A DNA stretch of 64,000 nt from Agrostemma githago (GCA_958450325.1 OY288259.1:26034734-26098733); one strand, 5' to 3'; shown: positions 48,932 through 60,417, counted from the stretch's first letter. Numbers and translations: made by a program. Notes: generated by a model not told the origin, from the letters alone.

Positions 48932-51231
48932 TGTGGACATGACATAGGTCCACCCCGATGCGGCCACGCGCGGGTTTGGGGAGGCGAATGAATCTCCATA
49001 TGAGATGGTCAAATTGAAATTTAAATCGAAGTAGGAGTCGCCACCGAATTTTGTGGTTATTCGGAACCGTTCGAGCCCACTCTATGTCGTAGTGGGCCGT
49101 ATACAAAATACGGCCCATTTCCGATGTCAGAGTTTATTGGGCTCGTCCCTTTGCATATCGATACCGATGCCGACTGGGCGGTTAATCGTATATTGAATGA
49201 CTCTCGTTGCCAATGGATTCGGACATCCGGAAACCACGGTTCTGAGTAAGGGGTGAGGGTACGTGTTGGGAAGTTCACTAAGAACACCCAACCCCGCCCG
49301 CACTTAGCGGCCTTTACTAGGATATCGTTCGTTTTTGGTGTACACGGGTTAGTTCGACGGTTGAATGATATGCAAACATTATTTTCCTAAGCATGTGAGA
49401 AAAATAAATAAATGGGTTGCTAAGTCGTTTAATGCATGTTTAAACTAATAACGTCAAAGTTATTTTAGCATGTGAATTCGTTTTAGTCTAATAAAACGAT
49501 AAAAACAAATAAAAAGCTACAAACACGAGAAAACGAGTTAGTAACGATGAATAAATTGAAAAAGACGTAAATAAATAATATGCATGATTTTAGAAAAGAT
49601 TTGATGACACGTGATTGATTAACACGTGTTGACCGAGGTCGAAAAAAGTATTTATTAAAATATGTCGCGAAAGTCGCATTTTAATGTAATGTTCGAAAGA
49701 ATTAAAAATAGAAAAGCGAAGAAACGAAAAAAAGGAGGCCGGGCGAACCAGGCCGCCGCGCGGGTCGCCTGACAGACGCGCGACCCGCGTGGTGGTCTGC
49801 CGGGTTTTTTTTATTTTGTTCGAAAACCGTTAATTCCTATAAATCGCGTACAAATATGGATTAATTTATACTCGACTTATATTTTCGATATTCGTCGCAT
49901 TCGATATTCGATTATGAAATCGATATCGAATACTCGGAATGACTTTAAAAAAAGTTTTGAAAAAAAGTTCGTTTTAAACGAAAAAAATAAAAAAAAGGAA
50001 TTTTGAACGAAAAAGATGTTAATTCTCTCCGCGTTAATAATCGTCGAATTTTGTTTAAAAAGATGTAACGATTTTATTTGGCATCAACGAGAATAAATTA
50101 ATTTAGTTCTTGTAGATACGATATTCGATTAGAGAATCGGTATCGTATTTTAAGAACGTTGTATGAAAATAGTTTTATTATCGAAAATAAATAAAAATAT
50201 GATGTGATGAATGACCCATATTAATAATTAGACGACCGACGAAAAAATAAATAAAACGACGGATGAAAGAAGAAAAAAACGTGAGATTAGGGAGAGAGGA
50301 AGGAGAAAAGACGGGTTTGATTTGCACCCTCAACCTACATGCTTTGTTTACTCGGAATAGGGCTCGTCGGACGGTGGCTTGGGCACGTGAGCGTCGAGAT
50401 GATGTGGGTGAGTTAAGGTGTCGGTTTTTGGGACGTTTTTGTGTGTGTATGTGGGGCGTGGATCGGCCGGATTGGACGGGATGGATTCGTCGGTTTTTTG
50501 GTTGCTATTTCGGTATTCCTTCGGACGTGGATTTCGAGATTTATTTTTTAGATACGAGTTCTGAAAAATTATTGTGTCTCGGGATTATTGTGTTGATATT
50601 TCATGTCTTCCTGAATGGTCAGACGTAAGGTCCTATTTATAGGAATTGCGGTGGTCTTGCTTGTGTGACAAGAAACACCGGTTTGGATAGGAAAACGAGA
50701 GTTCGTGAGGAAATAAAACTTCTCGTTTCTTGGTGAGTAAGGCAAGGATACTCGGCTGGTGGGAGTATTTCGGCTGTTTCAGCCGAGTTCTGGGAGCTTG
50801 ATCGATCTCTGATTCGGTTTCCGGATAGAATTCCTACTTAAGATCGAATCCTATCCCTAAACGGATTTGTTTAATATTATTTGAAGCTGATTTTTTTGGT
50901 GTTTGAGTCAAAATCAGCCGTGTAGTGTCACGGCCAGCTCGTGTGACTCGGGAAAAAATATCTTTGACCGGGTTTGACTCGGTCGCTAAAAGACGGTTTT
51001 ACCCCTGGTGCCGTAATCGACCCAAATTAGTCTTATTTGACTCGAAACGACCCACTGGGCCTGAATTTGAGGCCCGTTCTGTGAGATTTGTACTCCTTAA
51101 TAAGCCTAAACCAAATGTCCATGATTTCGAGCCCATATCCGAGTCATTAAAGCATGTTTGCGTCCTATCATCATCGGGTGTTTGGCGGGACCTACTATAG
51201 ACACCTGGCGGACAAAATGTGGGTGTCTACA
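48932..51231 (-). repeat. 5' LTR (right copy) of the Tat/Retand-like element
   Basis: Collinear with 36980-39283. Differences seen include small length changes in A or T runs and about a dozen substitutions. The promoter for gag-pol is expected here on the minus strand. Confidence 0.93.
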
Positions 51232-51240
51232 ACAATCCAT

Positions 51241-51630
51241 GTATTGGCATAGGAAGTCACTGTCCATGGTGTCTAGCCACACTCACATAGCCTGATTATA
51301 TCACCTAAACGATGTGATTCTAAACTACAGTGAGTGTGACTATACAACGTGGTGAGTATGAATGCACAACGTAATGAGTTTTATTCTACAATTCATTGAA
51401 TGTGACTGTACAATATAAAGGGTGTGACTCTGAAATGCGGGGTGTGTGATTGTACAACGTAACTCGTTTTATTCTGCAATGTAAGGAATGTGACTATGCA
51501 GCGTAATGGGTGTGACTGTATTCTGTAAAGGTTGTGATTGTACCTTTAGAAAGTCACATCCTATACATTGTGTAGCTACTGTCCGTATGGTTGAGAGTCG
51601 CACTCTTTATGGGTTTTAATGCACTCGCAG
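51241..51630. repeat. last intron of the F transposase gene, filled with 22-bp units
   Basis: From about 51320 to 51560 successive units (GTGTGACTATACAACGTGG, ATGTGACTGTACAATATAAA, GTGTGATTGTACAACGTAA and others) follow each other at 22 bp. The acceptor is CTCGCAG at 51624-51630. Confidence 0.9.
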
Positions 51631-52274
51631 GTACCTGTGAGGTCAGTTGTACTTGCCGGAAGTTCCGGCGATATGGAATTCTTTGCAGGCACGCCATTTG
51701 GATATATTCTTCCAAAGGACGGGAGGCGATCCCGGAACCGTACGTGGCACGTAGATGGACAAAGGATGCCCTACGTAATGTTAATGCGTGTCCCCTGCCA
51801 GAATGTCGCCTAAGCGATGAGAAGGCTGTTACAGTCACGAGACTGTTTTCGGAGTTCTATGAGACCGTCAGTCACGTCAGCAAAATGGGTAAGGAAGATG
51901 TTAGTAATCAAGCTGACGTCATTCAGGACTTCAGGTCCGATATTGCCTTTGCGGGCCCTTGTAGCAAGACGCAAGAATTAGAGGAGATCCTCGGCTGTAC
52001 GAGCGCAATTGAAATAACCATATTGCCCCCAAAGAAAGCCAAGAACAAGGGCATTGGAAAGCGGATGCTTTCTTCTAAGGCGAAGGCTGCTGCAATTGCC
52101 GCCAGGCCTAAACGGCTGTGTAAGAACTGCAAGAGGATGGGGCACCATGACAAGAGGAACTGCCCCAAACCATTTGCTGAGTACCCACCTATTGCTGACT
52201 TGTCTGTCAATGTTGAGGAGGAAGAGGAGGAGGAGGAGGACCCAGCAGAGATTGCCGAGGAGGATTGTTCATGA

Positions 52275-53180
52275 ATATCCTCTGTTACTTAGGAACATTA
52301 TTTTTGGAAACGCAAAGGTTGTCAACGTTTGAAATGGTCAAGGTCCATGACATTATTTTCGTATATTGCGGACATCAATCATTTCTAATATGGTGTAAGT
52401 CGTAGATCACGGGGGGCTATTTTTTTTGTGAAACATAAAGACTTGTCGACGTTTGAAATGGTCAAGGTCCGTGATATTGTTTACGTCTATTGCGGACCTT
52501 AATCATTTCTAATATGGCGTAGTTGTAAAGCATGGGGGTCCGTAAAATTGTTTTTGGTTTTTTGAGTGTAAGACTACATTGAAATAGCAGTTGTTTTTAT
52601 TCTGGAATGCATCATCTTTGGCTACAAATACAGCTGTACAGGAACATTATGCCCTTAATATCTGGTTGACACGAAAAAGTGAGTGTGATTGTGCAAGGCA
52701 ATGAGTGCGACTTTACAGTAGGCAGTGTGTGATTGTAAAACAAGAGGTGGAGTGTGATTACACTAATTGTGGGAGTGATTGTACAAGATAATGACTGTGA
52801 TTCTACAATACACTGACTGTGATTCTACAAAATGAAGTGTAGAAACCTAAACTGGTTTTATGACATGATGACTGTGATTATACACCATGTTAAGTGTGAC
52901 TATAAAACTTGTTGAGTGTGACTATACACCATGTGTCTGTACATTAGAAAAATAGCGATGGAAATAGAGAAATAGCGATGGAAATATTTGTACATTAGAA
53001 AAAGTCCATCTCTTACACAAAATATAATACTTGCATACCATTAAACGCGGAAAACATTCTACGACATAATGCGGAAAACATCCATTGCATACCATTTAAA
53101 CGCTACATTTTAACATTCATTAAAACTTAAAACACATAAAAAAGTCCATTACTAAATGCTACATCTTAACCCATACATAC
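52275..53180. repeat. spacer between transposase and small ORF, with duplicated block and 22-bp units
   Basis: 52310-52420 and 52432-52525 are two copies of a block containing ACGTTTGAAATGGTCAAGGT and ATCATTTCTAATATGG, about 120 bp apart. 52675-52935 holds 22-bp-class units (GTGTGATTGTGCAAGG, GTGTGACTATACACC). No gene is seen. Confidence 0.7.
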
Positions 53181-53459
53181 TTAACCTCCGTACTTTTTAA
53201 GCACCTTCTTCAAGTTGGCCAAGTCACGCTGGAACCCCTTCCTTGTGCGGAAACAGTCCATAGACCTCTTCATCAAGAACTGGATGTAGTTGTCCAGTTC
53301 GGTCTCTGTATGTGTATCGCCAATGGACGCCACGAAGTTCCTCGCGTCAATTGCAGTTGCGACTAGCTGCATGGCCGTTAATTCAGTGGACATAGTGGTA
53401 TCCAATAAACCATCGTACTCCTCGATCAAACTTCTGATTTCTTCTATTTTGCTTGCCAT
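53181..53459 (-). CDS. small ORF of element F, 92 aa, own promoter, function unknown
   Basis: An intact frame with ATG at 53459, preceded on the minus strand by a 60-90-base leader and a TATA box (53557-53550). The product is mostly helical by pattern: an N-terminal acidic helix (SKIEEIRSLIEEYDGLLD), a middle TAMQLVATAIDARNF, and a basic C-terminus (RDLANLKKVLKKYGG). No domain is recognised. The leader and promoter suggest a real third gene of the MULE, lying between the convergent transposase and Ulp1-like genes. It is the only undamaged frame of element F. It could instead be an exon of the Ulp1-like transcript read-through, but the TATA box argues against that. Confidence 0.55.
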   Translation of the reverse strand: MASKIEEIRSLIEEYDGLLDTTMSTELTAMQLVATAIDARNFVASIGDTHTETELDNYIQFLMKRSMDCFRTRKGFQRDLANLKKVLKKYGG

Positions 53460-53549
53460 TTTTTTTCTAAGGTTGAAGTGGTGCAGTTGTAAGTAGGATC
53501 TGGTAAAAGTGGTGAAGTTGAAGTGGTTAAGCTGTGAAAAATGCGTTGG

Positions 53550-53557
53550 TATTTATA
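53550..53557 (-). promoter_or_regulatory. TATA box of the 92-codon ORF
   Basis: TATAAATA on the minus strand, 91 bases upstream of the ATG, preceded by the 34-bp tandem repeats. Confidence 0.6.
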
Positions 53558-53564
53558 AAGGGGG

Positions 53565-53665
53565 AGGCAGTAAATACGGGGTTGAAAATTCATGTGTTAG
53601 GCAGTAAAGGTGGGGTGAAAATTTAATAGGTTAGGCAGTAAAGGGGGGTGAAAATTTAATGGGTT
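53565..53665 (-). repeat. three 34-bp tandem repeats just upstream of the TATA box
   Basis: Units starting AGGCAGTAAA at 53565, 53599 and 53633 (34, 34 and 33 bp) share a GGGGTGAAAATTTAAT-like core. Being immediately upstream of the core promoter, they could bind a regulator. A short hairpin (GTTTGTG...CTCAATG against CATTGAG...CACAAAC) lies at 53719-53755. Confidence 0.8.
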
Positions 53666-53669
53666 AGGT

Positions 53670-54249
53670 GGGGGGCTTATCCTCATAAATTAATTAGGGT
53701 TAGGAGTTTGAGGTGGGTGTTTGTGTTTCTCAATGTTTCATTGAGACTCACAAACATCCCTTCACAGTCACGTCGGTTTTTAACGTTCGTCGTCGACATC
53801 GTTTTTTTGCAAAATAATCTGATTGCGGGAATGATTTTACGGAAATAATGGGTTGTCGACACATGGTGCGTGAATTACATTGTAAATTATATAGCAAAAT
53901 AATCGTAAATTTGAAGGTGAAATAACCGTATAATTTTTTGTTGTTTGTATGTGGCGAATTAAATTGCATCTTATGAATTAGATAAACTGAAAGAAAATGG
54001 ATGTTGATATATGTAGGGGTGATTTAGTTAAATTAATTTAGTGAATTGTGGGTGAATTTAGTTAATTTGTGGTTGTCTGTCATGACTCTGCAGGAGTTTG
54101 ACTGTGACTGTGAGTCAGATGTTGCGTGACTGTATCACATCGCACATGCGACCCTGATACTGAGTTGTCATTCATCTGATACTCAGAAGATACTCTAACA
54201 TGAGATTTTTTCTATGTTCACAAAAAAGTGTTTTTACTTTACTATACAT
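53670..54249. other. spacer without a gene
   Basis: AT-rich, with the small hairpin at 53719-53755 and nothing else I can support. It holds the 3' side of the minus-strand Ulp1-like gene. Confidence 0.5.
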
Positions 54250-55029
54250 TCATGCCTTACGGTTCGCTGAGGTCTTCCGTTCCAGGATTTTTCCTATCTT
54301 ACGTTTTTCATCGAGTGCTTTCCATATGCTTGGCGCGTCTGCTATGAAAGCACAAATTTTCGGCAACACGTCCCCATGAGCTTCATTCATGTCAGCAAGT
54401 ACGAGGGCTGCTGCAACCTCGAACGACAAGTAACGCCTCCCGACCTTTGTCCCAATATCAGGGTGGGTGAACGGTGCACCTTCGTACAGGCACATGTGCA
54501 TCAAGCAAGAAATGCCGGACTCCGGATCGTTCTTCCGGACGCTCTGCCATTCCAATTTTACTTGCCGATGCGTAAAATTTGCCAGGTGACTGCTCTTAAT
54601 CAGCCCCTTCTCGTCCATGTAGTTGATCAATGATTGCAGCTGTTGCAGTATTAGGTAGTAGTAAACGTCAGCACTTATGGAAGCAGTATAATATTTTGAC
54701 GCGGTGAAATAAAGCACATGCGTGCAACTTACTATTTTGCTGGACACCCGGAACATATGCGACTCTGGGCCGTGTGTCTGTTGATCGAGGATATCAACTG
54801 TTCTTTCTCTAAAGTTGACGCACACGCACGCGTAGTGCCCCATAGTATGCACCGGGAAAAACAACAGTTCAACGTTCAAGTAGAATGTCCCGGCGCAGTC
54901 TTGTATGAATCTGTCCCACGCTTCGTACAAACCGTCAGCGTCTTCGTCCGCAGGGGTACTTGAGTCAGGTCGTTCCAGCATACAGGTCAGTGAGTCCTAA
55001 CGGATGGTGAATATTAGTTGTCATCAGTG

Positions 55030-55500
55030 ACAGGGTCTGAGACAGGGCTATATCATGTGCGTGGCTGCACATTGCAAAGTGTGTGATTGTACAGACTAAG
55101 CTGCGTGACTTTGCAGCGTACAGACTGTGACTATACATGACTGTGTGATCGTAAATTCTAGGATGTCTGACTATATCATGTGCGTGGCTGTACATCTTAT
55201 AGCATGTGATTGTACACATCAACATGTGTGACTCTACAATTCATAGCATGTGATTGTACACATCAACATGTGTGACTGTGCTAAGTGAACTTTGTGATTA
55301 TTTCTAACTATTACACGGACTTTACATCTCTTCAGTTAATGTGAATGGGGGTCATTTGTAGTATTGAATGCGTGACTATGCAACTTATAGCATGTGATTG
55401 TACACATCAACATGTGTGACTCTGCAATTCATAGCATGTGATTGTACACATCAACATGTGTGACTGTGCTAAGTGAACTTTGTGATTAATTTTAACTATT
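55030..55500. repeat. 22-bp-class repeats in an intron of the F Ulp1-like gene, with a 165-bp duplication
   Basis: GTGTGACTGTGCTAAGTGAA and CATGTGATTGTACACATC units recur. 55200-55370 is largely repeated at 55390-55550, including AATGTGAATGGGGGTCATTT. Confidence 0.8.
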
Positions 55501-56739
55501 ACACGGACTTTACATCTTTTCAGTTAATGTGAATGGGGATCATTTGTACAGGTAAGAGGTTATTGGGGCATACCATGTGTTGAATTCCGAACCACGCCAT
55601 CGTTGGGTCAGTGGGGGAGGATAACCCACGCCTGTGGTCGTCTGATTCGCACCAGTTCATGAGGTGCGACCAACATTCCAGCACAGCGGCGCTCATGCTA
55701 CCTCCGGACAAGAGCGTTTGAATGTCACGTCTCTCCAGCTGTGCATGAGTGCTGTAGGACCCCAATCGTTCACTGCGAGATTTCGACACCGGTCAGTATG
55801 TGTAATATGCAACTCGTATCAGTAATCAAAGATGGTTACACACCTTTCGTCGTACCCATTATCATCAAGGAAGTAGTAGTCGGCGGCGTGCTTCTGCAGG
55901 ATGGGCATCTTAGTCGTCAGCGGTCGGTGCAAGCGAAACAAGGTCGACATGACATTGGCGTTCGGGTCAGGATGCCCTTGGTTCAAAGAGCAACCCAACC
56001 CATCTCCACAGCCCCGTATCCGAGACCTAATTGCTGACTGTTTTTCTTCTGGGACTGATCGGGGGGTGGGTTCAGGTGTTTTCGGTGATTTGCTCCGACG
56101 CTTGTTGGTGGTTGCCTTCACAGGAGTGGTTACAAACGTACGGGCAGAGTCCAACGATTTCTTGTATGCTCCGAATGCTGCCACTTGCTTCAAAACAGTT
56201 TCCCTCACCCTGTTCACGTCGCTCAGTATAAGGGTCGCCGTGATTTCTGCCCTGCACATATTCATGGCCGCCATTGTCCCCAAGGAGCAGTTGAACGGGG
56301 ACCCGGTGTACAACATCATGTGGATAATCAGGTACACTCCTCAGTCATTGGCGGAGTACCCCACCCCCTGCCATGATAAAGGAACGTTTACCAATTTAAA
56401 CGCACGAACCTTCTCACCTTTCTCCAGCCCTCATTGTACCATGAACTCCCCCATCTTATCAGCCTGCAAAACAAGTTCAGACAGGATCAGGTGGTGAACA
56501 CATTCGCGGTCACATAATTGATTTAATATTAAATATAAAGGACCTGACCACTGTCCGAGCAATGCCATAGTAAGGCAACTTTGTAAAATCTTTATCGTAC
56601 ATCCTGTTGTCGAGGTACTCTATTTGCTCAGAATTGAAGTTGATGCAGGCGCAACTGTAGTGCCCCTCGTCACCCGTTAAGATCGGGACGAACACCTGCA
56701 AATAATGCGCCAGGATTATGGGCAGACATGGTATTATCC

Positions 56740-57290
56740 TGCACATACTATATCATGTGCGTGGCTGCACATCGCAAAGTGTGTGATTGTACAGAGTAAG
56801 CTGCGTGACTTTGCAGCGTAAAGACTGTGACTATACATGACAGTGTGATTGTAAATTTTATGATGTCTGACTACGCAACACATATCACGTGATTGTACAC
56901 ACCAACATGAGTGACTCTGCAAAGTGAACTACATCTTTTTAGTTAATGTGAATGGGGGTCATTTGTACTATTTAATTCCTGACTATGCAACCTATAGCAT
57001 GTTATTGTACAAACTAAGCTGCGTGACTTTGCAGCGTAAAGACTGTGACTATACATGACAGTGTGATTGTAAATTTTATGATGTCTGACTACGCAACATA
57101 TATCACGTGATTGTACACATCAACATGAGTGACTCTGCAAAGTGAACTACATCTTTTTAGTTAATGTGAATGGGGGTCATTTGTACTATTGAATGCCTGA
57201 CTATGCAACCTATAGCATGTGATTGTACAGACTAAGCTGTGTGACTTTGCAGCGTACAGACTGTGACTATACATTACAGTGTGATCATAA
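56740..57290. repeat. 22-bp-class repeats with about 185-bp superunits in another intron
   Basis: Phrases such as GCTGCGTGACTTTGCAGCGT and ATTTTATGATGTCTGACTAC recur at roughly 185-bp steps (56800, 57020) within the 22-bp pattern, so short units were later duplicated as blocks. Confidence 0.8.
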
Positions 57291-57459
57291 CAACTACGAA
57301 TAAACAGTATGTGCAGGGTCCAAAGCAAAGTCGGAAAACCTGTTTTTTATCCACTCGTTCCACACGTAAAATATTTCTTCGTCCTGATACTTGCCATGGC
57401 CTCCTTTCTTCCACAATTTCAACATTGGGGCCTGCTCACATGCATTGATGGTAATACAT

Positions 57460-57720
57460 GTAGTTAGTGTGTGTTTGACATGAGTGTGACTGTACAGCTG
57501 CAATTGTGTGACTGTGCAGTGTAAAGTGTGTGACTGTACAGCTTGTAGTGTGCGACTATACAGCCTGAAGTGCGTGACTGGACAGCATAAAGTGGGTGAC
57601 TACACAGCTTATAGCGTATGACTATGCAGTTTATAGTGGTGACTGGACAACATAATATGTGTGACTATAAAGGTAATAGTGTGTGACTATACAGCCAATA
57701 GTGCGCGATTATACAGCTAA
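57460..57720 (+). repeat. regular 22-bp tandem array, about 11 units
   Basis: The cleanest array of the class: units such as GTGTGACTGTACAGCTTG, GTGCGACTATACAGCCTG and GCGTGACTGGACAGCATA follow every 22 bp (one 21). It lies in an intron of the minus-strand Ulp1-like gene. Confidence 0.93.
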
Positions 57721-59034
57721 ATTGGGGGTGAACGTACCGTATGTCCAAGAGAGAAGTAACATCTACTAGTTACTCTTGGTGCTTTTTTTCGTACACCAGC
57801 TGGTTCAGCAGCCTACACCAGCAGTCAATGACGTTATTCATCACCTGCAGGCCAGGCCCGAGCGTCTGCATGTCGCCCCTCGCTATACAGTCATAATTTG
57901 TGAACTCGACCAGCATTTCTCTGTAGACCAAACAAAGTCCCGATTAGCACATGCATTTTTTAAAAACGACACGAGCAGCACAATAAATACGTACCCCGAC
58001 AGACGTGGCGTTGAGCGGTCAAAGACGTAGTCGATTACATCTTTCCATACGTGGAGGATATCCCAGAAGATGACGATATTGGAGCACATGAATCCAGAGA
58101 TTACAAACTACCCCCTCAATATTTTCCCACAGTCCAATGTGCAGCCCAAATTGTCTGGAATCGTATCCATGCATTCAAATGCCACGTCGGAGTGGAAGAT
58201 GTACCGATGATATAGTGCCTTGGGGTGCGTCCTGGTCCCTGAACCCTCGCATGTCTGCTGATTATCGTTCGTGACGATTCTCGCCATCGTAGGCGTGGTG
58301 GCAACAGCATTCGCTATAGACCAACCTGCTTTGTTCAGTTCCTTCTCAAGACTAGAAATGACTGTCGCGTCGGGCGGAGTCGGCATTACATCACGCATTC
58401 CCTGCACATTGGAAGCCGATCGTGCGTCAGTTGTCTCCCACCCTGCTTGCCGTAGAGCCACCACTACGGTCGGACTCTTGTCAACTGAACCCTGCACATC
58501 GTCCTCACCGGCATCATCCTCTTCAACGTTGATTTCTTCAGCGGTATCACTCTCTTCAACTTCTCCCTCACAGAAACCCGGTGTCACGATGCCACCATCA
58601 AAAGTGCCCTCATCATCGTAACCTTCTGTTCCATCACCATCTCCCACACAGAAACCTAATTTCTCAATATCGTCATCCATGTATCCAGATTCACGCAAGT
58701 CTTGCACAATTTGGTGTATCAGACCGTAGGCTTCAGCATCGCGGTGCTCCTCGCCCTCAACGACGGGGGCGTTCTGGGTACTCTGCTTCAACTGGCCGGC
58801 CAACGAAGCGACTTCATCGATATACCGGAGGACAGCTGGATCTTCCCAGAATTGTTGGGAGGACGGGTCTTGACTTGGAACTGCGTTGTTCCTCGTCGAT
58901 ATTTCTCTCACTTTGGAGGCAGCCTGCTCACAGAAACCGCAAAAGGCTAGCGCACACCTTCGGAAATTCATGAAAAAACGCCGGTCGTCCTATAATTCAG
59001 TTGAAGTCAAATCATTAGTGTGAAGCTCAGTGGT

Positions 59035-59260
59035 GTTGAGGCTGGCAGTGTGAGTATGACTAAGCATCTAAGTGTGTGACTGTACGGAATAAAGTGTGTG
59101 ACTATATAGCATAAAGTGTGTGACTATACAGTTTATAGCATGTGACTGTGCAGGTTATAGTACTGACTGGACAACATAATATGTGTGTCTATACAGGTAA
59201 TAGTGTGTGACTATACAACTAATAGTATGTGACTATATACATCAGGATGAGTGTGATCAT
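59035..59260 (+). repeat. 22-bp repeat array in the intron 59408-58990
   Basis: Units such as GTGTGACTGTACGGAATAAA and GTGTGACTATACAGTTTATA occur at 22-bp spacing. Confidence 0.9.
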
Positions 59261-60223
59261 AACGACCGTGACTACGGAATCTCAATTGTATTACAAACAC
59301 ATTTTTATGAATCGTATATGCTTTTATAAACATAGGTAAGGCTGTCAGATTAAATTGTTTCACGGACAATTAATTGATGATTTATAGAGTGGCTGGGAAA
59401 TCACTTACGTCAACGGCACTGTCTTCCGATTGATCGGCTCTCACCATCCCTGTCGTTATTCTTTTGAGACTAGAGTGCTGGTGGTCAGAGGGCATCGTTA
59501 TAGCGGGGGTGCCCTCGCTGCCTGTTTTCCCACATGTTCTTGGGTACAACACCTTCGAACGCAGCTGATTTCCCAGTGACCCTGTCTCCAGTTCCCCAGC
59601 AAGACGATCACATATTCTCCGTGCATCCCAATGTGCGATAAATGGTATGTCGCATCTGCAAGTCTCGCTACGGAAATCGTAGCGCTGGAAGTACACAATC
59701 ATCAGAATGGGGATGCACCCCCGGAGGTAGTTGAGGACTTTGTTAGGGTCACGCGTCCCCTTACCCGCCCGCACCAGTTCACGTCATCCACTGCGGCCAG
59801 CAGGCTCAGGTCCAGTGAGTTGTTCGTAGTAGGCGCGAGGAATGATGACAACGCGAACAACACGAACCGGCGGACAAAGTCGTCGTCAGCCGCTTTGGTT
59901 GCCATTAACTTTTTGTGCACCCTCCCTAATGTTATTGGCCCGCTGCTGTCCACCACATCGAACCCCTTCCTCCAGGTACTCTTTAACCTGATCACGTCAG
60001 GTGAGTCTGCCCCTTTCTTGTTTTGTGTTGGGATAACTTTCACCGGATGAGGGCCTAAAGGTAGCTGGAGGCAATCGTGGACGTCGTACTTTTACATCAT
60101 GAATGCCTCCCGGCGTGAGGCACGGAAAATATGGGACCCGTCAGAAAATGCACGGAGGAACATAAGCGCATGGTCAATGGGGACCGATTCGATCCTCAGC
60201 TCCAATAGCTCACCGAAGCCAAC

Positions 60224-60297
60224 AGCACGCACCCTCTCTATCTGATCATTCGATAATTGCGCAATTAGTTGGTGCAACCGCCAACAGCACGCACCCT
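60224..60297. repeat. 18-bp direct repeat at the right break of element F
   Basis: GCCAACAGCACGCACCCT occurs at 60224-60241 inside the Ulp1-like coding region and again at 60280-60297 right at the break, followed by LTR-like DNA. This looks like templated filler from end-joining. Confidence 0.7.
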
Positions 60298-60417
60298 GTC
60301 AAAGACGAATCCGTCCTCAAAATCAGCCTAGAGAGCTTCTAGAAACTGGCGCCCAAACACAATTTTCAAAAAATCAAAAAGGTCAACCATTTCCTAAAAT
60401 GGCTCGTCAACCTTATC

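Larger units (their letters stand above)
36980..51231 (-). mobile_element. Tat/Retand-like Ty3 LTR retrotransposon, 14.25 kb, TSD ACAAT
   Basis: Two near-identical LTRs (2304 and 2300 bp) bound an internal region with, on the minus strand, PBS, gag, protease, RT, RNase H, a second RNase H domain and integrase, plus an antisense ORF near the 3' LTR. The 5-bp target duplication ACAAT is at 36975-36979 and 51232-51236. The second (archaeal-type) RNase H and the antisense ORF are known marks of the Tat group, including Retand of Silene. By eye the LTRs differ at only about 15-20 positions over 2.3 kb, so the insertion is recent. It sits inside exon 3 of the F transposase gene, four bases before the exon's donor. 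Confidence 0.93.
32728..52274 (+). pseudogene. FAR1/MULE transposase gene, interrupted by two LTR insertions
   Basis: Exon 1 is 32728-32769 joined to 34408-34438 (solo LTR between). Exon 2 starts at 35292 and ends near 35749. Exon 3 is 35834-36979 joined to 51237-51240 (14-kb retrotransposon between). Exon 4 is 51631-52274. The FAR1 DNA-binding domain (KFADIDEAFLFYQSYA, then TRTQCGARI and EEHNHDL) is shifted in frame after 35370. The MULE core has FDPTY, TDQDPG and CCTWHIMNK. The SWIM finger (CTCRKFRRYGILCRHAIW) and a zinc knuckle (CKNCKRMGHHDKRNC) are in exon 4, which ends in an acidic tail. Lesions also include TAA at 36020-36022. Splicing phases agree across the insertions. Known role: DDE transposase binding the element ends; this copy cannot make it. 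Confidence 0.85.
54250..60277 (-). pseudogene. Ulp1-like gene of element F with two tandem C48 modules, both missing the catalytic Cys
   Basis: Minus-strand exons by eye: 60277-59409, 58989-57995, 57920-57738, from 57431, about 56700-56570, about 56465-55848, about 55784-55575, then two exons within 54990-54250. The N-terminus (AQLSNDQIERVRAVGFGELL) matches the C gene (VNDIKSMGFGGLL). Module A has VFVPILTGDEGHYSCACINF and EYLDN, then the Cys codon is TGA (AND-stop-GVYL, 56341-56343). Module B has FFPVHTMGHYACVCVNF and DILDQ, then Ser in place of Cys (PESGISC, 54517-54519). Other lesions: TAA 60092-60094, a frame change near 59770, TAG 58108-58110, TGA 56431-56433. The linker has an acidic stretch with CVGDGDGTEGYDDEGT. 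Introns carry 22-bp units. The gene is cut at its start by the break at 60297. Confidence 0.75.
32297..60297 (+). mobile_element. element F: MULE with FAR1-type transposase, small ORF and convergent Ulp1-like gene; right end lost
   Basis: The left end is TATAGAAAAAGGATCAAGAG after (TA)n, with a GGCCTTTGATTTGG block 50 bp further in that recurs in the other elements. Without the two LTR insertions the element would be about 12.1 kb to the break at 60297. It encodes a plus-strand transposase gene (32728-52274), a minus-strand 92-codon ORF (53181-53459) and a minus-strand Ulp1-like gene (54250-60277). Its introns and spacers are filled with 22-bp GTGTGACTGTACA-type units. Known: MULEs carrying Ulp1-like genes (Kaonashi type) exist in plants. 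No matching right terminus is seen before the LTR at 60298. Confidence 0.7.

Noticed and set aside
58271..58973. Plus-strand ORFs opposite the F Ulp1-like linker
   Set aside because: Antisense shadows of the acidic linker exon 58989-57995.
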